Assembly: GCA_002914845.1 (NCBI GenBank)
Contig: JXTC01000014.1
Coordinates: forward strand, 761,883-825,882
DNA: 64,000 nt
Source of the DNA: Trema orientale
Taxonomy: Eukaryota; Streptophyta; Magnoliopsida; Rosales; Cannabaceae
Direction of reading: 5' to 3'
In this document: in pieces, positions 59,691 through 64,000 of the stretch
Position numbering within the stretch: position 1 is the first letter of the stretch
Layout of the letters: every line of letters begins with the position of its first letter
Translations under genes and position numbers: made by a program
The notes under the pieces: generated by a model
What the model was told of the DNA's origin: nothing
The model's input: only the letters and a program-made list of their open reading frames with translations
Databases searched by the model: none

Positions 59691-61131
59691 TCAAAAGAAT
59701 AAAGTACATAAAGATTTAGATATCCATAATTTATAATACAATTTATAACAATACAAAAGTACATAAAAGCTTACAAACTCATGACATAAGGTATACAAAA
59801 GTCTACAAACAAAAAAATGCAGCTCATTTTATGTCTATGCTTTGATTGAAAAATGTAGCTCATTTTGTGCTATATAATTATATGAGCTAACTTTTGCAAA
59901 AGTAGGATAAAGTTGTAGAGTGTAAAGTTTTGGTTGTCTTCACAAAAAAGATAACTTGTTGAGTTTCATATCGGTTGCTTTAATGAGGGAGATCAATCTC
60001 GTACTTGGTTGCTGCACTAGTGGACTTATCTTAAAGATCGATTTCAAAACTGGTTGCTACAAGAGTGAATGAAGTACAAATGGATTCCATGAATATGATT
60101 GTGGCATTTGAAAAACTGTGACATATTTTTAGTGATATTTATAAAGTGGTATTTGTAACAAATGTAAAGGATATCCACATGACTAAAGCCATAGTGATAT
60201 AATGTCATTAAATAACTTTTTTTAGTGGCATTTATAAAATGCTACTGAATTGTATAAGTCACACTTCCAAATGTCATTGAATTATTTAAACAATAAACAC
60301 AAATAATTTAAAAATGCAAAAGAAAATTTTGGTGCCATTTTTAAAATATCACTAAACATATAAATAACATTTAGAAAAATGTCACTAATTTAGTCACTAC
60401 AAAAAAATTCCTTAAAAGTTACCAAAATTTGATAGCTAATTTTTTTTCAGTATTAAAATATTCTATAATAAGAATTTATTCTTATTTTCTTTAATCGTCA
60501 ATTAAAAAAACTATTGACCAACATTTGCTTCTTCTTCTTCTTCTCTAAAACTATACAGTCGTTTCTGTCTTTCACAAAAAGTGTAGCATAAAATTGAGCA
60601 GATTAATTAGACTCCTAGATTTTCTTAAGGTGTCTCCAAAAGAATTACTAAAAAACACTTTGTAAACTTATAATTTAGGGTTATTTAGTTTTTTATTTTA
60701 TCCTTATATTATTTATATAATATAAGTAAATTCTTTTTCTTTTTATACGGATTGTCACATCCAAAGTGTGTTCACAAAGGTCTAACACTTACAACGTTAA
60801 CAAATAAGTTTATTTCTTTTTCTCTTTAATATATATAAATAATACTAAGTACTCCAAATAGTTTACCAAATTTTAATACCATGTGGTAAGTGAGTTGTCA
60901 TTATTCAATCGGTGAATGATATTAAATTCATTTGTGATAAATTTCAATACACTAATTAAATGGTAACAGCTCACTTGTCACATGTGTTGGTACAAAAGTT
61001 TTAATAAACTAGTTGAGATACTTAGTATTATCCTAATATATACTCACCCAAAAGGATAGCAAGCACAAGTACCTCTATAATATTATAATTTAATCTTTGA
61101 TTTCTTATATATATATATATGGGTTTGGTTT
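59691..61131. other. AT-rich spacer with fragmentary repeats
   Basis: 60160-60400 contains repeated AGTGGCATTTATAAA/ATGTCACTAA-type words. CACTACAAAAAAATTCC at 60396 resembles a CACTA terminus but has no partner. No gene recognised. Confidence 0.4.
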
Positions 61132-61321
61132 AAATGGTTACAACAATATTTACCCATGGATGATTACAATGGTTTAAGCCGTTAGATCTAATATCCTACG
61201 GTGGTGATTAGTTTGGTGGTTGGCCAAAAAAATTTAATGCTATTTATTACCATCAAAAAATTTAATGCTATCACTACTTTTTTTAGTATCCATTCATGGT
61301 CACAAAAAAATTGTAACCATT
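61132..61321. mobile_element. MITE with AATGGTTACAA ends
   Basis: The left AAATGGTTACAACAATATTT and the inverted right CAATGGTTACAATTTTTTTG give about 15-20 bp inverted ends, 190 bp apart. A short internal direct repeat AAAAAATTTAATGCTAT is present. Target duplication unclear. Confidence 0.55.
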
Positions 61322-61351
61322 GAGAAGTCCTCCATATATATATATATGTGA

Positions 61352-61562
61352 AAACTACTATAATAGGTATTTTCTTTATATACTATCGGTAGATACATCA
61401 ATTTTGACTATTAGATTTCAATCTATTGGTTACAAATTCTATCATTTAATTCACATTGGAACTTGTTTCAATATAATTAATTATAACTATCAGATTAAAT
61501 CTAACGGTCAAAATTAGTATATTTATTGATAATAAATAAAATAAATACCTATTGTACTAGCT
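61352..61562. mobile_element. MITE with AATAGGTATTT ends, ~211 bp
   Basis: The left AACTACTATAATAGGTATTT and the inverted right AGCTAGTACAATAGGTATTT match over about 30 bp. Subterminal TTTTGACTATTAGATTT and AAATCTAACGGTCAAAA continue the fold. No coding content. Confidence 0.7.
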
Positions 61563-62546
61563 CCAAGGGAATCATCAAAAAGCAAAACATTAAATCGAAG
61601 TGTAATAAAATATTTCAGCTAGTAGAAAGAGAAATCATGAAATTAATCATGTTTTTTTTTTTTTTTTCCTTTTGCTGAGAAAATTAAATCATGTTTTAGA
61701 TACAAGCTCACCACATAATAATACAAATAAAACTAGGTCACAGAAATGTATTCTTTCTTTAATATTAAAAACTAAAAAGTAAATGAACCTATGTTATGAG
61801 TTTGAGTGGGGACAATAACAACAGAAATTACCTTTAATAAAGAACTCTATAATAACAAAATAGATGGAAGAACTTTGGCCTTGACACCTTTAACCAACAC
61901 AACTAAATGGTGTTGATATATCGGGATTGATAGAGTTTGAGGAACTGAGAAAACTGTGGCTGTCGGTAAATCAAAGTCGAAAAGTGACATATCCTCTAGA
62001 TTTTTGCCGACTTAACCATAATCAGCTGCTACCTTTTATATATAAATTAATGAAAATAATAATAATAATCTAACTATGTATATGACTAATATTTTGCGCA
62101 ATGTAGAATAGAATATACAAATAAATAAACATTGCCATACTAGACAAAAAAGATTATAACTAAAAATAATAATAATCTTGATCATGTTGATATAAATTAA
62201 GGAGCTTAAACAGTTCAAAATATACATTTCTAGAACACTAGCATAGTCTACTTAATGCATGTTAATAATTTGTTTCGCTGCAAAATAATTTACGGAGTAA
62301 AAGTTCAATGCTGGGAAATGATGTATCAATAGATGGTGTTACTGTCCCTTAGAATAGGTGAAAAGAAAGAACACGTGAAATTAATGTTTTTAATGAGGTG
62401 TCACTGCCCTTAATTTCCAGGTTTCGGCAGATGATTAGGCTCCTCCTTTTTAATGCAAGAGTACTATCTCAATTGACAATTGCGGGGTCAGGTCTAAAAA
62501 AAAATAAAAATAAAAATAAAAGTAAAGAACGAAGAAGAAGAATCAT
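61563..62546. other. Spacer and upstream region of the resistance gene
   Basis: No gene recognised. Poly-T at 61652-61668. The promoter of the NBS gene should lie in the last few hundred bases, but I see no convincing TATA box. Confidence 0.4.
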
Positions 62547-62591
62547 ATGAACTGTATCCGATTGTTAAGTTCTTCTCGATATTGTCCGTGA
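62547..62591 (+). other. Possible upstream open reading frame (14 codons)
   Basis: ATG 62547 opens 14 codons ending at TGA 62589-62591, 67 bp before the resistance-gene ATG. If transcription begins upstream, this would be a uORF in the leader. Nothing shows that it is translated. Confidence 0.3.
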
Positions 62592-62658
62592 TCGTTTCTT
62601 CTGCACTCGCCACACTCTGCTCGCTCAGAGTCGGAGAGATCGTTAGTCTGAAGTAGCT

Positions 62659-64000
62659 ATGGAGATCGCAAGTTTCATCAAGGATTGCATAGAGTTGCTG
62701 TGGGATCCAATAAGCAGGCAATATAACAACCTCAGAAACTACAGAGCGAGCCTGGAAAGCCTCGAGGATAAAGCTGAAAGGCTTAAAGCTCGTCAAGAAG
62801 ACGTTGAAGCAAGCATCAAAGCAGCAGAGTCCAGAAAACAAGTAATCAAAAACGAAGTCCGAGAATGGACAGAAAGAGCAGGGGAATTGTTAAATAAGTC
62901 GAAGTCTTTATTGGAGGATCAAGCCAGAGAAAACAAGAGGTGCTGCGGCATTAGCGGTTGCTTTCCTGATTACTGCTGGCGCAGCAAGATGAGCAAGTCA
63001 GTGGTGGAAAGGGCTTCCGCTATCGACAGCATCTTAGGCGAGCAAAGGTTTGAGAGAGTCTCTATTGTTCCACCTCGCACTCCGTCACGAGGTCCTGCAA
63101 AATTTGAGTGGTCATCATCCATGGGGATGGAGAAATTTCAGCTGTTTTCGTCCACAGAGTCAACCATGAACAATGTCGCGGAAGCGTTGAGGGATGACGA
63201 GATTGGAGTCATCGGCGTTCACGGGATCGGTGGCGTTGGGAAGACGACCATGGTGAAACAAGTAGCTGAGAAAGCCTTGAAGGAGGGCCTCTTTGGCCAC
63301 GTGGTGATGGCGACTGTATCCCAAACCGATCACAACTTGATCAGAAGAGTTCAAGACCAAATTGCAGAAGGGTTTGGCCTCACTTTAGGAAAAGATACTC
63401 AAAAATCGATAGCATCTCAGTTAAAGAGGAAAATAATGGAAGAGAAGAGTGTCCTCATCATTTTGGATGATGTTTGGAAAACGTTGGACTTGGGACACGT
63501 TGGAATTCCTTACGGGACTGAGCTTGAGAATTGCAAGTCCAAGATCTTACTCACAACTAGGCTGGAGCACGTTTGTCATCGCATGAAATGCCAAAGGAAG
63601 ATTAGACTCCAGCATTTGTCTGAACCAGATTCATGGGAGTTCTTCAAAATTACAGCGGGTACAAATTTTGACTCCCCCGAATTTGAGGCAGTCGGCAGGT
63701 TGATTGCAAAGGAATGTGGGGGGCTTCCTATAGCACTCATTGCGGTCGCAAAGGCGCTCGGGGACAAGGATGTGGAGGAGTGGCATAAGGCGCATCAGAG
63801 ACTTAAACGATCTATGCCTGTGAACGGGGATGATGATAAAACGGTCTTTAACTGTATAAAGTTGAGCTACGATTTCTTGGAAAGCCAGGAAAAGGCATGC
63901 TTCCTGATTTTTTGTCTTTTCCCGGAAGATCACAGTATTGAGAATGAAGAAATAGCAAGGTACGGGATGGGTATGGGATTGTTTCAAGACGTCAACACGA
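62659..64000 (+). CDS. CC-NBS(-LRR) disease-resistance protein, 5' part
   Basis: An uninterrupted frame of 447 codons runs off the window end; the 3' part is missing. The N-terminus (about residues 1-115) is a charged coiled-coil region, with a Cys-rich CCGISGCFPDYCW segment near residues 95-107, as in the CNL group related to At4g27190 and RPS2/RPS5. NB-ARC motifs appear in order: P-loop GIGGVGKTT (about 189-197), kinase-2 LIILDDVW (about 266-273), RNBS-B KILLTTR (about 295), GLPL CGGLPIALIAVAKAL (about 353-367) and RNBS-D CFLIFCLFPEDH (about 413-424). All key nucleotide-binding residues are present, so this part looks functional. Such proteins sense pathogen effectors inside the cell. MHD and LRRs would follow beyond 64000. 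No intron is seen in this part. Confidence 0.95.
   Translation, partial: MEIASFIKDCIELLWDPISRQYNNLRNYRASLESLEDKAERLKARQEDVEASIKAAESRKQVIKNEVREWTERAGELLNKSKSLLEDQARENKRCCGISGCFPDYCWRSKMSKSVVERASAIDSILGEQRFERVSIVPPRTPSRGPAKFEWSSSMGMEKFQLFSSTESTMNNVAEALRDDEIGVIGVHGIGGVGKTTMVKQVAEKALKEGLFGHVVMATVSQTDHNLIRRVQDQIAEGFGLTLGKDTQKSIASQLKRKIMEEKSVLIILDDVWKTLDLGHVGIPYGTELENCKSKILLTTRLEHVCHRMKCQRKIRLQHLSEPDSWEFFKITAGTNFDSPEFEAVGRLIAKECGGLPIALIAVAKALGDKDVEEWHKAHQRLKRSMPVNGDDDKTVFNCIKLSYDFLESQEKACFLIFCLFPEDHSIENEEIARYGMGMGLFQDVNT

Noticed and set aside
60396..60412. CACTACAAAAAAATTCC, similar to a CACTA terminus
   Set aside because: No matching right end with GTAGTG in the following sequence and no subterminal array on the expected side.
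62494..63987. Open frames on the - strand
   Set aside because: They are antisense shadows of the resistance gene, whose + strand frame is unbroken and has the NB-ARC motifs.

Overview
The window is AT-rich nuclear DNA from a flowering plant, most likely a eudicot. Evidence for this is the plant-type introns, a NAC transcription factor with a VND7-like C-terminus, an ACD11-like lipid-transfer gene, a CC-NBS resistance gene, and plant families of Copia, CACTA and Mutator-like elements. I cannot name the species from sequence alone. Three genes look intact: a VND7-type NAC gene (+, 29077-31798, three coding exons), a GLTP-domain/ACD11-like gene (-, 50861-47993, four exons) and the 5' part of a CNL disease-resistance gene (+, 62659 to the window end). 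They do not form a pathway: one is a xylem-vessel regulator, one a sphingolipid-transfer/cell-death type protein and one an immune receptor.

Most of the rest is transposon-derived. Positions 1-7017 are the right-hand part of a Ty1/Copia retrotransposon with six in-frame stops and a 1,278-bp tandem duplication joined by a single N. At 7-16 kb there is a decayed PPR gene fragment beside a GGAAACC/GGTTTCC minisatellite, then a complete 1.5-kb non-autonomous CACTA element (TSD AGA) lying against an older relative. At 16-27 kb the spacer holds several local tandem duplications and two MULE-type MITEs with 9-10 bp target duplications.

Downstream of VND7 there is a 9.0-kb CACTA element (33258-42236, TSD TAA) with a broken TNPD-type transposase and a second Transposase_24-type gene. 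It sits inside remains of an older element. At 43-61 kb there are foldback elements, several MITEs (one inside intron 3 of the GLTP gene), three solo LTRs (45596-47701 tentative; 53563-56003 with a perfect TAGAC duplication; 57877-58482 with AAAAT), and a roughly 300-bp tandem array split by the last of these.

I found no tRNA, rRNA, CRISPR array or clearly novel biochemical system. The observations most worth checking are the Asp-to-Glu change at the headgroup-contact position of the ACD11-like protein, the GC-AG intron in the VND7 gene, the possible capture of PPR sequence by a mobile element, and the N-joined duplication that looks like an assembly fault.
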